Of a DNA stretch of 64,000 nucleotides, positions 10,107 through 21,824 are shown piece by piece. A program made the translations under genes and the position numbers. Each line of letters begins with the position of its first letter. Position 1 is the first letter of the stretch. The notes under the pieces are model-generated. The model did not search any database. It was not told where the DNA came from and saw only the letters and a list, made by a program, of their open reading frames with translations. Source of the DNA: Myxococcales bacterium (GTDB taxonomy: Bacteria; Myxococcota_A; Polyangia; Nannocystales; Nannocystaceae); the NCBI GenBank assembly GCA_020633315.1, contig JACKDV010000009.1, forward strand, positions 219,501-283,500, in the 5' to 3' direction.

Positions 10107-10721
10107 CTAGGCCGGCTCGAGGCTCAGCAGCACGTCGCCCTCGTCCACGTCGTCCTCGTCGCGCGGGCCGATCGTCAGCACCCGAGCGCGGGCGGGCAGC
10201 CCCTCGCCGCCGTAGGTCACGCGGTTGAAGGTCTTCATCACCTCGAGCAGCGCCACGGTCTGCCCGGCCTCGATCACGTCGCCCACGCTCACGAATGCCG
10301 GCTGGTCGGGCGCGGGGCGGGCGTAGTAGCGGCCCGACAGCGGGGTGCGGAACACCAGGCCCCCGGCGTCGGCCTGCGTGGTCGCTCCCGCGGCACCCGG
10401 GTGGCCCGCGGCGGCGGGGCTGGCCTCGGGGTCCAGGCGCAGCAGCGGCTCGTCGTACTGCACCGCGCGTCGGGCCAGGCGCGGCCCGCCGGGCTCGAGC
10501 ACCAGCCCGGCCGCCTCGGCCGGCGCGCGCAGGCGGTGCCGCACGCCGAGGATCTCCAGCTCGCCCACCGGGGCGCCCGGCGTGATCAGGCTGCCGGTGC
10601 GCGGGGCGTCGCACCACAGCCCCACCGCGGGGGCCCGCAGCTCGAGCGCGGTGCCGTCCCGGTGCAGCCGTGCCGTGAGCTCGGGGGTGAACAGTCGACC
10701 GTCGAGGTGCTCGCGCTTCAT
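10107..10721 (-). CDS. Biotin carboxyl carrier protein with an extra lysine-less biotinyl-like domain
   Basis: A 204-residue protein. The C-terminal domain (about 121-204) is a biotinyl domain with the attachment motif EVMKTFN (K163), so it should carry biotin for an acyl-CoA carboxylase. Residues about 25-75 have the same outline (LELRAPAVGLW, GxxIxPGxxVGELE, then RLRAP), but at the position of EAMKM the sequence is E56-ILG-V60; the lysine is replaced by Gly59. A 40-residue Ala/Gly/Pro linker separates the two. The enzyme partners are probably the biotin carboxylase and carboxyltransferase at 15.2-19.1 kb. The domain duplication is my reading. Confidence 0.85.
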   Translation of the reverse strand: MKREHLDGRLFTPELTARLHRDGTALELRAPAVGLWCDAPRTGSLITPGAPVGELEILGVRHRLRAPAEAAGLVLEPGGPRLARRAVQYDEPLLRLDPEASPAAAGHPGAAGATTQADAGGLVFRTPLSGRYYARPAPDQPAFVSVGDVIEAGQTVALLEVMKTFNRVTYGGEGLPARARVLTIGPRDEDDVDEGDVLLSLEPA

Positions 10722-11159
10722 CGCTTCGTGGATCCGTGGTGGTCGCCGGCTCCGGGGCGAGCGGGCGACGCCCAGGCTACCGCAAGTGGCCCGCCTCGCC
10801 GAGCCGCCACGCGAGGGTCTCCGCCGGCTCATGCGAGCCCTCGAGCCCGTGCGCGGGCTCGATCGACACGGGTGTGCGCTCGCGTCACGGTCGACCACCC
10901 GTGGTCGCCCGTGCGTGGGCCTGGCCGCGCTCGCGCCCCTTGGTCTCGGCCTTGCACTCCTGGTCCCCCGACCAACGCCCAGGTCTGCCGTCTCGCCGCC
11001 TCCAGTCCCTCGTTCGACCCTCGCCCCTCGATCGATCCTCGATCGCGCGATGCCGTCGCGATCGCCGTCGCCGTCGCGCGACCGACTCGCAGGGCCGCGA
11101 GGCGGCGGCCCGAGCCCCCGTGTTAGACTGCGTGCGCTGCGTTGAGCGAGTCGTCCCCC
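10722..11159. other. Divergent intergenic region with a short palindrome
   Basis: 438 bp between the carrier gene and the HTTM partner gene, which point away from each other, so both promoters should be here. CGACCAC-CC-GTGGTCG at 10892-10907 is a perfect seven-base inverted repeat and a possible operator. The right half (about 11030-11095) is a low-complexity run of GATCG and CGTCG words. No gene is supported. Confidence 0.5.
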
Positions 11160-11852
11160 GTGACCCCGGCCTCGAGCTCTCGTGCCACGGCGCGCTGGTG
11201 GCCCCACGCTCGTGCGCTGCTGATCACCGGGCACCTCGGCGCGGTCGCGGTGCTCGCCATTCCCGACGCGAGCGGGGTCGCCACCTCGCCCACGGCATGG
11301 AAGAACCCCACCGTGCAGGCCGAGCTCGAGGCGTGGGCCAAGCGGATCACTGCGCTCGGCCATCCCATCGACGCTCCCACCCTGCAGGCCGAGGTGCTCG
11401 ACGCCGCCGAGGCGTGGAACGACGCGGTCGCGACGCTGCGGGCTCCGGTGTCGTTCTATGCGGAGGGCGTGGGCATGAGCCAGCGCTGGCGGATGTTCGT
11501 CGCGCCCCACCGTCACCCGGCCAAGCTCCACGTGGACATCCAGCGAGACGGCCAGTGGCAGCCGGTCTACGAGGCCCGCTCCGACGAGCACCGCTGGCGC
11601 GCCGATCAGCTCGGTCACATCCGCACCCGCGCCGTGCTCTTTCGCTACGCGTGGGCCGGCTACGGCGAGCGCTACCGGGCCCTCGCCCGCTGGATCGCGC
11701 GTCGGGCCGGCGAGGACTTCCCCCAGGCCGAGCGCGTCCGGATCCGCTACTACGGCTATCGCACCCCGACCCCGCAGGAGGCCCGCCGCGGTGAGCTCCC
11801 GCCCGGTGAGTTCCGACAGGTGGCCGACGTGGCCCTGTCGAGGTACCGGTGA
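11160..11852 (+). CDS. HTTM-associated small membrane-anchored protein (module 1)
   Basis: A 230-residue protein. GTG 11160 is chosen over TTG 11142, which lies closer to the upstream low-complexity DNA. One TM or uncleaved signal helix (ALLITGHLGAVAVLAIP) is followed by a soluble domain with MSQRWRMFVAPHRHPAKLHV and RIRYYGYRTPTP. Small proteins of this type sit beside HTTM genes in myxobacteria and other bacteria, and this gene's stop overlaps the HTTM start (GTGA at 11849-11852). The analogous gene of the second module is at 61799-62278. Biochemical role unknown; a subunit of the HTTM protein is the simplest inference. Confidence 0.75.
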   Translation: MTPASSSRATARWWPHARALLITGHLGAVAVLAIPDASGVATSPTAWKNPTVQAELEAWAKRITALGHPIDAPTLQAEVLDAAEAWNDAVATLRAPVSFYAEGVGMSQRWRMFVAPHRHPAKLHVDIQRDGQWQPVYEARSDEHRWRADQLGHIRTRAVLFRYAWAGYGERYRALARWIARRAGEDFPQAERVRIRYYGYRTPTPQEARRGELPPGEFRQVADVALSRYR

Positions 11853-12907
11853 GCCGCCCGTGGCCCCGCCCCGTGGCCTGGTGGTCGGGCTGGGTGGCGC
11901 TGCTCGGCGGCCGCGAGCCGGGGACCGCCCTCGCACTGTTCCGGATCGTCACCGGGCTCTCGCTGCTGCTGTCGCTGGGCTCGGTCGTCGCCTCCGACGT
12001 GGTGGAGCTGCTGTGGGTCGACGTGGAGCACGGGGGCTACCGCAGCATCGAGGGCGGCTGGCTGGTGCAGGCGCTCGGCGGGGCCACCCCGCGGGTGGTG
12101 TGGGCGCTGGTCGGGGCGTGCGGCGGGGCAGGCCTGCTGCTCACCCTGGGGCTGCTCACCCGCGCCAGCGCCCTGGTGGCCGGCCAGAGCCTGCTCGCGC
12201 TGAGCACCCTCAACCCCGATGCCCGTAGCGCCTACGATCCCTTGCTGGTCGACTCGCTGTGGCTGCTGGTCCTCGCCGATTCCAGCGCCACGCTCTCGCT
12301 GCGCTGCCGGCTGCGAGCCGGGCGCTGGACCAGCGATCGGCCGGTGGCAGTCTGGCCCCGCTACCTCGTGATCGCCCAGCTCACGGTGCTCTACTTCGGC
12401 ACGGGCCTCAACAAGATCTCGATCCACTGGACCCCGGCCGGAGGGTTCTCGGCGCTCTACTACATCCTGCAGCAGCCCTCGTGGCAGCGCGGCGACATGC
12501 GCTGGGTGGCGTCGGTCTATCCGCTCACCCAGGTGGCGACCGCGGTCACCTGGCTGTGGGAGCTCACCTGGCCCGTCGTCCCGCTGGCGCTGTGGCTGCG
12601 GCACACGGCCGAGCGCGGCGGTCGCCTGCGCCGTCTGTTCGCCCGGATCCCGGTGCGAGCGATCTACGTGGCCATCGGCCTGTGCATGCACCTGACGTCG
12701 ACGACGGTGATGGTGATCGGCCCGTTCGCGTGGATCACCCTGGCCTACTACCCCTGCCTGTTCCGGGCCGACGAGCTGCGACGGGGGCACGCCCGCCTCG
12801 TCGCATCTATACTGCCGAGTCGATGGCTACGCTCCCGCTCCGTCGGCTCCTCGTCGAGCCCGCCCTGCGACGGCGTACCCTCGTCGTCGTCCTCACCGGC
12901 GCCCTGA
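11849..12907 (+). CDS. HTTM domain integral membrane protein (module 1)
   Basis: A 352-residue multi-pass protein of the HTTM/vitamin K-dependent gamma-carboxylase-like family. Typical blocks are seen: LALFRIVTGLSLLLSLG in the first helix, YDPLLVDSLWLLVLADSSATLSL, then VLYFGTGLNKISIHW and CMHLTSTTVMVIGPFAWITL. Only vertebrate relatives have a proven carboxylase reaction; bacterial HTTM proteins are mostly uncharacterised. The gene starts with a GTGA overlap and its last 28 codons overlap the start of the peptidase gene, so the three genes are almost certainly co-translated. The end is Ser/Pro-rich because it reads through the next gene's start. Confidence 0.85.
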   Translation: MSRPWPRPVAWWSGWVALLGGREPGTALALFRIVTGLSLLLSLGSVVASDVVELLWVDVEHGGYRSIEGGWLVQALGGATPRVVWALVGACGGAGLLLTLGLLTRASALVAGQSLLALSTLNPDARSAYDPLLVDSLWLLVLADSSATLSLRCRLRAGRWTSDRPVAVWPRYLVIAQLTVLYFGTGLNKISIHWTPAGGFSALYYILQQPSWQRGDMRWVASVYPLTQVATAVTWLWELTWPVVPLALWLRHTAERGGRLRRLFARIPVRAIYVAIGLCMHLTSTTVMVIGPFAWITLAYYPCLFRADELRRGHARLVASILPSRWLRSRSVGSSSSPPCDGVPSSSSSPAP

Positions 12908-15202
12908 GCTCGCTGCCGCTGGTCGGAACCCTCGGCTACGAGTCGGCGCTGGTGCTGTCCGGCCCGCTCGCGCTGCTGGGGGTCGCGACCGGGGTGGATG
13001 CCGTGCGGGCGGAGCGAGCCTCGCCGCCCGACGACGGGCCGCCTGCCTCGTACCTCGCCCGGGTCGGTCCCGTGATGCTCCGCGACGTGCTGGGCCTGGT
13101 GGGGCTGGCCCTGCTCGTGCTGCTGGTGGCGCAGCTGTGGAACCGTGCCTGCGACCCGCTGGTGGGGCTGGCCTTCTTCGGGCTGGGGCCGGCGATCTCG
13201 GCGGTGCTCGGGGGCCTGTGCGGGCTGTGGGGCGCGACGCTCGTCCGTCGCGACGCGCGTCGTCGACAGCTGCTGGCAGGCTGCGTTCCCCTGCTCGTCT
13301 CGCTCGCGGTCGCGCTGGCCCGGCTCTACGCCGACCCCGTGGTGTTCGCCCACGATCCCTTCTGGGGCAGCTTCGCGGGCCCGCTCTACGACGAGGCGGT
13401 CGCGATCACGCCGCGCCTCTTGTGGTTTCGCGCGTACAACGTGGCGCTCGCCCTGGCGGCCGCGCTCGCGTTCGAGCTGTGGACGCGGCCGGACGGCACC
13501 CTCGCCGCGTGGACGCAGCCGCGGCGGCGCCCCTGGTCGACCCTCGCCATGCTGCTGCTGCTGGCCCTGGGCGCGAGCCTCGGGCTACGGGCGGAGCGCT
13601 ACCACTTCAACGCGACGGTGGAGAGCCTCTCGCGCGAGCTGCCCGGAGAGCTCCGCACCGAGCACTTCGTGATCCACTACGACCCCGCGAGCCCGGCCGC
13701 CCGCGAGCTCGACCTGGTGGAGGCCGAGCACGAGTTCGCGTGGCAGCGCCTCGCGAAGCGGGTGGGCCGCGAGCCCGCGGTGCCGGTGCACAGCTTCGTG
13801 TTCCCCACCCCCGAGCGCAAGCGCGAGCTCATCGGGGCCGGGGACACCGAGGTGGCGCCGCCGTGGCGCGGGCACCTCTACCTCAACGACCAGCCCTTCC
13901 CGCACCGCGTGCTGCACCACGAGCTGGCCCATGCGTTCTCGGCTCCGCTGGGTGATCCGCTGCTGGGGCTCCCGGCGCGCCTCGGCCTGGGCGGGCTGCA
14001 GCTCAACCTCGCGCTGGTCGAGGGCTTCGCCGAGGCCCTCGCTCCGCGCCCGCGCGAGGGCCTCGACCTGCACGACCAGGCCGCGGTCCTCGAGCGCCTC
14101 GAGCTGCGCCCCTCGCTGTCCTCGCTGATGGGCCTGTCGTTCTGGGGCAAGTCCTCGCGTCACGCTTACGCGGCGGCCGGCTCGTTCTGCCTGTGGCTGG
14201 TGGAGACCCGCGGCGTCGGTCCGCTGGTCGCCCTCTACGGCAACGGCGGCGACTTCTCGGCCGCCTATGGGCTGTCGCTGGCCGAGCTCGAGTCCCAGTG
14301 GGTGGAGCTCCTGCGGGCCCGACCGATCCGCGAGCGCGACATCGAGGCGCTGCGGCAGCGCTACGCCAAGCGGGCGATCTTCGAGCGCCCCTGCGCCCAC
14401 CGGGTGGCCAACCTCCTCGTCGACGCGCACCGGGCCGATCAGCGCGGCGACCACGAGACGAGCCTCGCCCACCACCGCTCGGTGTGCGAGCTCGAGCCCC
14501 AGCGAGCCCAGCACCGGGTGGCGCTGGGCCGGGCCCTGGCCCAGGCGGGATACTTCGAGGAGGCCCGCGCCACCCTCGAGCAGGTCGGCATGGAGCCCGA
14601 GCTCACCCACACCCTGGCCTCGATGGTCGACGAGACCCTGGGCGACCTGGCGGTCCAGCGCGGCGAGCTCGACCGGGCCGCGGCCCACTACCAGGCCGCG
14701 CTCGGCCGCAGCGTGTCCGAGTCGGTCGCGCGGCGGCTGCAGATCGAGCTGCTCGGCACCCGCGATGCCCAGCTCGCGCCGCTGGTGCTCGACTACATCG
14801 CGCCCTTCGAGACCAACGACGCGAGCCCCAGGCTGGCCACGCTGCGGATGTACCTCGCGACCCGGATCCGCGAGCTGGGTCCCCACGCCGCGCTGGGGTG
14901 GTACCTGGTGGGACGCCAGCTCCTGGTCGCCCGCGAGGGCCAGCGCGCGGTCGAGGCCTTCGAGCACGCCCTCGCCCCCGCCGAGGGCCAGGCCGGGCTC
15001 ACCACGACCGAGCTGGAGCGCGGCGCCCGGGAGGGCCTGCTCGTCGCGAGCGTTCGGGCGCGGCACTACGCCCGCGCCCGCGAGGTGCTGGCCGAGCTGC
15101 TCCACGACCCGGAGATCGGCAACGGCGACCGCTACACCTACGAGCTGTGGGCGGAGCGGATCGAGTTCTTCGAGACCTTCCGACCCGCGACGCAGGCCCG
15201 CC

Positions 15203-15222
<20 letters not shown>
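12823..15222 (+). CDS. Membrane gluzincin metallopeptidase with TPR-like C-terminus
   Basis: A 799-residue protein. The first 250 residues hold about six TM helices. A gluzincin domain follows: HHELAH (365-370) carries the HExxH zinc motif, and EGFAEAL (about 400) supplies the third, glutamate ligand, with about 30 residues between as in M1/MA-clan peptidases. From about 480 onward the chain is helical with TPR-like pairs (RALAQAGYFEEARATLEQ, LGDLAVQRGELDRAAAHYQAAL). The catalytic domain should face the periplasm. It is the third gene of the HTTM module, and its 3' end overlaps the convergent carboxyltransferase gene by 20 bp. Confidence 0.8.
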
Positions 15223-16932
<1,710 letters not shown>

Positions 16933-16936
<4 letters not shown>

Positions 16937-17768
16937 GCCGATAGCTCCTGGGTCACCCGCCGCAGCTCTCGCACGAAGGGCTCGGGGTGCTGGCGGTGCA
17001 TGAAGTGGCTGCCGGGTACCCGCACCACCTCGTAGCGGTCGCGGTAGCGCACCCGGGCGCGCTCGAAAAGCTCGGGAGGGATGATGTCGTCGGTCCCCGC
17101 GAACGCGGCGGCGGGGACCGTCACCGGGCGTCGCTGGCCGGGGGGAGGGCGCGGGCTCAGGCAGCGGTAGTAGCCGAGCGCGGCCTCGAGCGCGCCGGGC
17201 CGACCGAGCACCTGCTTGGCCGCCTCGGTCTCCGCGGGGGGCACGTCCCAGCCGGGCGACCAGCGGCGCACCAGGGTGTCGATCATCCGCAGCTCGTCTC
17301 GACGGATGCGCCCGGCCACGCCCCTGCGGCTCAGGGTGAAGAAGTGACGCAGCGCCCACAGCAGCCGCGGCGAGGGGCGCATGGCCGCGGGGTGGGGCAC
17401 GGCCACCGTGACGATCGCCCGCAGGCGCTGGGGGCCGAGGCCCGCCGCCGAGTAGGTCGCGCTCGCGCCCCAGTCGTGCCCCACCACGATCGCCCGCTCC
17501 TCGCCCAGCGCCTCGACCAGCGCGAGCACGTCGCGGCCCAGGGTGTCCGCGTCGTAGTCGTCGGTCGCGGGGGCCTCGGTGGGCGGGTAGCCCCGCATGA
17601 AGGGGCAGACCACCCGGAAGCCGTCGGCGGCCAGGGCCGGGCGCGCCGCGTCCCAGGTGTGGGGCGTGTCGGGGAAGCCGTGCAGCAGCAACACCAGCGG
17701 ACCCTCGCCCTGCTCGAGGTAGGCGAAGCGCAGGCCGTTGGCCTCCACGTGGTGCAGCGCGTCGTCGG

Positions 17769-17772
<4 letters not shown>
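16933..17772 (-). CDS. Alpha/beta hydrolase, epoxide-hydrolase-like
   Basis: A 279-residue alpha/beta-fold hydrolase. Oxyanion motif HGFPDTPHTW (about 31-40), nucleophile elbow GHDWGAS (the Asp nucleophile of the epoxide hydrolase/haloalkane dehalogenase branch) and a C-terminal catalytic His in PGSHFMHRQHPEPF are all present. An ATGA overlap at each end locks it between the biotin carboxylase and carboxyltransferase genes, so it is made with them. A role removing or recycling the carboxylase's CoA ester or acid product is possible but unsupported; epoxide hydrolysis is the family's best-known reaction. Confidence 0.85.
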
Positions 17773-19133
<1,361 letters not shown>

Positions 19134-19284
19134 CGGGCGCGGAGGCTAGCAGAAAAACGAGCGAGGTCGCAGGCGGTACGAGGGAAGGGGGGGAGGTGTG
19201 TGCAAGCCGGGCTCGGCCTCCCGATCGCGCTGCGGCCGATTATTCGCTTGCGGAATGCCTGCGATCCCGGTTGTAGTGGGTCCG

Positions 19285-19791
19285 ATGGGCCGGGAGAACG
19301 TCGACGTCGATAACCTGCAGATCACGGGGGCCAAGCCCAGCGGGGGCCCTGAGGCGTCGTTGTCGGTGCACGACGAGGTGATCATCGTCGTCAACCAGGC
19401 CTATGGTCCCGACGGCGACAACATCGTCGGGATCTCCGACGTCACCTTCGACGGCTATCCGGCGGTGACCCTGCTGGTGCGCGCCGACGGGCGCGAGGAG
19501 CAGGTGCACCTGTCGCCGATCCACGGCGATCGTCGCAAGGTGGGCATGGAAGGCCTGCCCGAGGGCACCAAGTGCGAGCTGCTGTGCCCCGTCTCGCACA
19601 AGCCCCTGCCCAAGGTCGGTCGGATCGGCGACTCCGAGGCGGAGTACTGCGCCATCTACCTGACTCCGAAGCTCGACGAGGGCTCGATGATCTACGTGAG
19701 CGACACCTGGGATCATCACCACTCGCGGATCGTCGACAACAACGAGATGATCTCGATGTGGGTCGCGGCCGAGATCGGCGACGAAGTCTAG
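19285..19791 (+). CDS. Conserved protein of unknown function
   Basis: A 168-residue acidic soluble protein, using ATG 19285 (MGRENVDVDNLQITGAKP) because GTGGG lies just upstream; ATG 19255 or GTG 19198 would add 10 or 29 residues of less regular sequence. It is beta-rich (DEVIIVVNQAYGPDGDNIVG, FDGYPAVTLLVRADGREEQV, CAIYLTPKLDEGSMIYVSD) with a DHHHSRIVDN stretch that could bind metal. No signal peptide or TM is seen and I recognise no family. It lies between the divergent carboxylase operon and a VanZ-like gene, 13 bp from the latter. Confidence 0.65.
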   Translation: MGRENVDVDNLQITGAKPSGGPEASLSVHDEVIIVVNQAYGPDGDNIVGISDVTFDGYPAVTLLVRADGREEQVHLSPIHGDRRKVGMEGLPEGTKCELLCPVSHKPLPKVGRIGDSEAEYCAIYLTPKLDEGSMIYVSDTWDHHHSRIVDNNEMISMWVAAEIGDEV

Positions 19792-19804
19792 CCCGCGTCC
19801 TCGC

Positions 19805-20203
19805 GTGAGCGTGCCGAGCTCCTCCTCGCGCTCCACCCCACGTTGGGGTCGCGTCTGTGTCGCCACCGCGCGGGGCTGGACGCTGGTGGTGTTCGTGCTG
19901 CTGTGGATGCCGCCCCCGCCTCCGCCCGAGAACATCCTGTGGTGGTGGGACAAGGCGGTGCACGCCGGGCTCATGGCCGTGTTCGGCGGGCTGTGGACCT
20001 GGGCCGGTCGGCCCGGGCGCTGGCTGCTGCCCTGGGGGATCGCCGTCGGTGTGGTTACCGAGGTGGTGCAGGGGCTGTTGCCCTGGGAGCGCAACAGCAG
20101 CCTGGGCGACTTCGGGGCCGACGTGGGCGGGCTGCTGCTCGGCTGGCTGCTCGCGCGTGTGCTGTGGCCTCGCCCCGCGGGCACCCGTCCGCCGTGGTGG
20201 TGA
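19805..20203 (+). CDS. VanZ-like membrane protein
   Basis: A 132-residue, four-TM protein. It has the VanZ-family signature: DKAVHAGLMAVFGGLW, then EVVQGLLPWERNSSLGDFGADVGG, that is D-K-x-x-H, E-x-x-Q, R-x-x-S-x-x-D and a final D-x-x-G pair. VanZ gives low teicoplanin resistance in enterococci, but most homologues are uncharacterised envelope proteins. GTG 19805 follows the upstream stop by 13 bp, so the two may be co-transcribed. Confidence 0.8.
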   Translation: MSVPSSSSRSTPRWGRVCVATARGWTLVVFVLLWMPPPPPPENILWWWDKAVHAGLMAVFGGLWTWAGRPGRWLLPWGIAVGVVTEVVQGLLPWERNSSLGDFGADVGGLLLGWLLARVLWPRPAGTRPPWW

Positions 20204-20216
20204 AACGGATATCCTG

Positions 20217-20678
20217 ATGAGGATGGGCTCGAGCGTCGGTTCCTTGGTCTCGATGGTGGTGGCGGGTCTGCTGGTCCTCGGCTGTGGGGACGACGGCGAC
20301 GACGGAGGCTCCGACGGCTCGAGCGGCGCGAGCACGGCTCCGGCGGGGACCAGCTCGAGCGGACCGGGTGCCACCAGCACCGACGTGCCGACGGCGGGCG
20401 ACGAGTCGACCACCGGCGCGGCGGGCTGGAGCTGCGTGCCCCTCGGCGGTTGCATCTGCGAGGGTCCTTGTGAAGGGCCCTGTCAGCTCGATGTCGGGGC
20501 CGCGTGCGCCGGCATCTGCAACGGCGACTGCGACGGTGCCTGCGACGTCGGCACGCCGGAAGGACGATGCGCGGGAACCTGCGACGGCCTGTGCACCGGC
20601 ATCTGCCGCACCGACGAGCCGACCGAGTGCTCGGGGACGTGCATGGGCGTCTGCTACGGTCCGATGCCCGGCGGCTGA
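20217..20678 (+). CDS. Lipoprotein with C-x3-C cysteine repeats
   Basis: A 153-residue lipoprotein: signal helix LVSMVVAGLLVLGC with lipobox cysteine C23, then a 45-residue Asp/Gly/Ser/Thr linker, then a domain with 16 cysteines in 74 residues. Cysteines fall in runs spaced exactly four apart: 81/85/89, 97/101/105/109, 118/122/126/130 and 138/142/146, with Gly between them (CAGICNGDCDGAC, CAGTCDGLCTGIC, CSGTCMGVC). The runs are separated by short loops with Asp, Glu and Pro. Metal binding or a disulfide ladder on the cell surface are both possible. No family recognised. Confidence 0.75.
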   Translation: MRMGSSVGSLVSMVVAGLLVLGCGDDGDDGGSDGSSGASTAPAGTSSSGPGATSTDVPTAGDESTTGAAGWSCVPLGGCICEGPCEGPCQLDVGAACAGICNGDCDGACDVGTPEGRCAGTCDGLCTGICRTDEPTECSGTCMGVCYGPMPGG

Positions 20679-20915
20679 TCCCGCGTGGGCGCGGCAACGA
20701 GGGCGCGGGCTCGAGCCTCGTGATGGCCTCGTGATCGTGGGCCTCGAGCCGACGCGCATCGACGCGATCTGCACACTCGCGGGCGAGCCCGCCGCCGTCC
20801 CGGATGCGCGGCCGGGACGAGCCTTCTCGGTGATGGGGATCGCAGCTCCGCGGCCGTGACACGCGCGACCGACTGTCGGTGGCGGACCTACCGCGCCCGT
20901 GCGGAACCGCCGGGA

Positions 20916-20935
20916 GAAATTTCCTTTTGAATTTC
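20916..20935. repeat. Inverted repeat 1 of the AT-rich core
   Basis: GAAATT (20916-20921) and AATTTC (20930-20935) with an eight-base loop TCCTTTTG. Perfect six-base arms. Confidence 0.6.
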
Positions 20936-20979
20936 AAAGAAGTGGTGGATTCCCTGAGAACATGAACCCGAGATGGGAC

Positions 20980-21009
20980 TTGATGAGAACACCAATCCTC
21001 ATCAATAAT
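20980..21009 (+). promoter_or_regulatory. Possible sigma70-like promoter
   Basis: TTGATG (20980-20985), an 18-bp spacer and AATAAT (21004-21009). Matches are four and five of six. It overlaps inverted repeat 2. A transcript from here would begin near 21016 and carry inverted repeat 3 in its leader. Confidence 0.3.
20981..21004. repeat. Inverted repeat 2 (TGATGAG/CTCATCA)
   Basis: TGATGAG at 20981-20987 and CTCATCA at 20998-21004 with a ten-base loop. The same hexamer GATGAG/CTCATC returns in inverted repeat 3, so arms of the two hairpins could pair with each other. Confidence 0.65.
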
Positions 21010-21047
21010 GGATAAGAAATCACTCCCATTGAACCAACAGTGGGATG

Positions 21048-21062
21048 CTCATCGGAGATGAG
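21048..21062. repeat. Inverted repeat 3 (CTCATC-GGA-GATGAG)
   Basis: Perfect six-base arms around a three-base loop, CTCATC 21048-21053 and GATGAG 21057-21062. Shares its arms with inverted repeat 2 in opposite order. Confidence 0.65.
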
Positions 21063-21482
21063 TCGGAGTGGCCTCGGAAAAAATCAGGATTATCATTACC
21101 TCCGCGAAAGGGCGAGAGGCCGTGAGGCGTTCGAGCGAGCGGTCCTGTCCAGGAGGTGGTGGTGTCACGGGTATCGAGGCTGGAGTGGCGAGCGCGACGT
21201 GTGGTTTGGGCGTCGACGGGCCGGGGTACCGATCGCATGACGCGACCGGCTCCGGGGCGTTCCGAGCCCTTGCGGCGTTCGCCGCCAACGGAGTCGGACG
21301 AGACCGACGATGCCGCCGAGCGGTGGACCATCGACGATCTCACTCCGCTGCGCCACGAAGAGCGAAGGATCCGCTGAGCGCGATGTGATTGCGATGGGGG
21401 AACGGGCTGCGCCTTCGGACGGGAGGGCGGGCTCCGACCCCGGTGACGACGACGACGACGACGCGACGGAGGACGACGAATC

Positions 21483-21755
21483 ATGGCAACGAAGACGGCA
21501 ACGCTGGCGGTGGAACCAGGAGGCGCGACCACGAGCGCGGACCGGAGCGGGAGGCGACGAGTACAGATCGACTTCTCGCCCGCTGCGTACGCTCGGCTGG
21601 AGTCGATCCGCGAGCGGGGCGAGGCGCAATCGAACGCCGAGGCGGTCCGCAACGCGCTCCGCCTGTACGACTGGTTCCTGCGGCAGCGCGAGGAGGGTTT
21701 CGAGGTACGCTTGGTGAAAGGAGACGAGGAGCGAGCGGTCGAGCTGTTGTGGTGA
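21483..21755 (+). CDS. Ribbon-helix-helix (CopG-like) DNA-binding protein
   Basis: A 90-residue protein with a strong ribosome site (GGAGGA at 21468-21473). After a 24-residue polar head comes RRRVQIDFSPAAYARLESIRERG followed by AQSNAEAVRNALRLYDWFL: a beta-strand with alternating polar residues, a first helix and a second helix beginning at S/T-x-A, the ribbon-helix-helix pattern. The tail FEVRLVKGDEERAVELLW is the short conserved end common in stand-alone members. It may regulate itself or act as an antitoxin, but no toxin is beside it; the next gene downstream is the DUF2335-like membrane protein. Confidence 0.7.
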   Translation: MATKTATLAVEPGGATTSADRSGRRRVQIDFSPAAYARLESIRERGEAQSNAEAVRNALRLYDWFLRQREEGFEVRLVKGDEERAVELLW

Positions 21756-21824
21756 GACAGCGGTCGGGGGGAGATCGCCCGGCGCTGGTCACGACGGTGG
21801 ACGGCTGTTCCCTCGGGAGCGCCG

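Larger units (their letters stand above)
20679..21482. other. Non-coding stretch with an AT-richer structured core
   Basis: About 800 bp with no convincing gene. The centre (about 20915-21065) is clearly AT-richer than the rest of the window and holds three inverted repeats, listed separately, plus a weak sigma70-like promoter. The right part carries a 46-codon open frame (21237-21377, ending LTPLRHEERRIR) that I do not call, and a run of GAC triplets at 21445-21460. The region separates the VanZ/lipoprotein genes from the ribbon-helix-helix gene and looks like a junction of older and newer DNA. Confidence 0.5.

Noticed and set aside
10892..10907. CGACCAC-CC-GTGGTCG palindrome as a terminator
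   Set aside because: It lies between divergent genes and has no T-run; mentioned only as a possible operator within the intergenic entry.
21237..21377. 46-codon open frame with RWTIDDLTPLRHEERRIR end
   Set aside because: No ribosome site, no recognisable family, and the frame continues upstream in low-complexity sequence; kept out of the gene list.
21445..21460. GAC triplet run
   Set aside because: Short low-complexity DNA before the ribosome site of the RHH gene; not a CRISPR or functional repeat that I can support.
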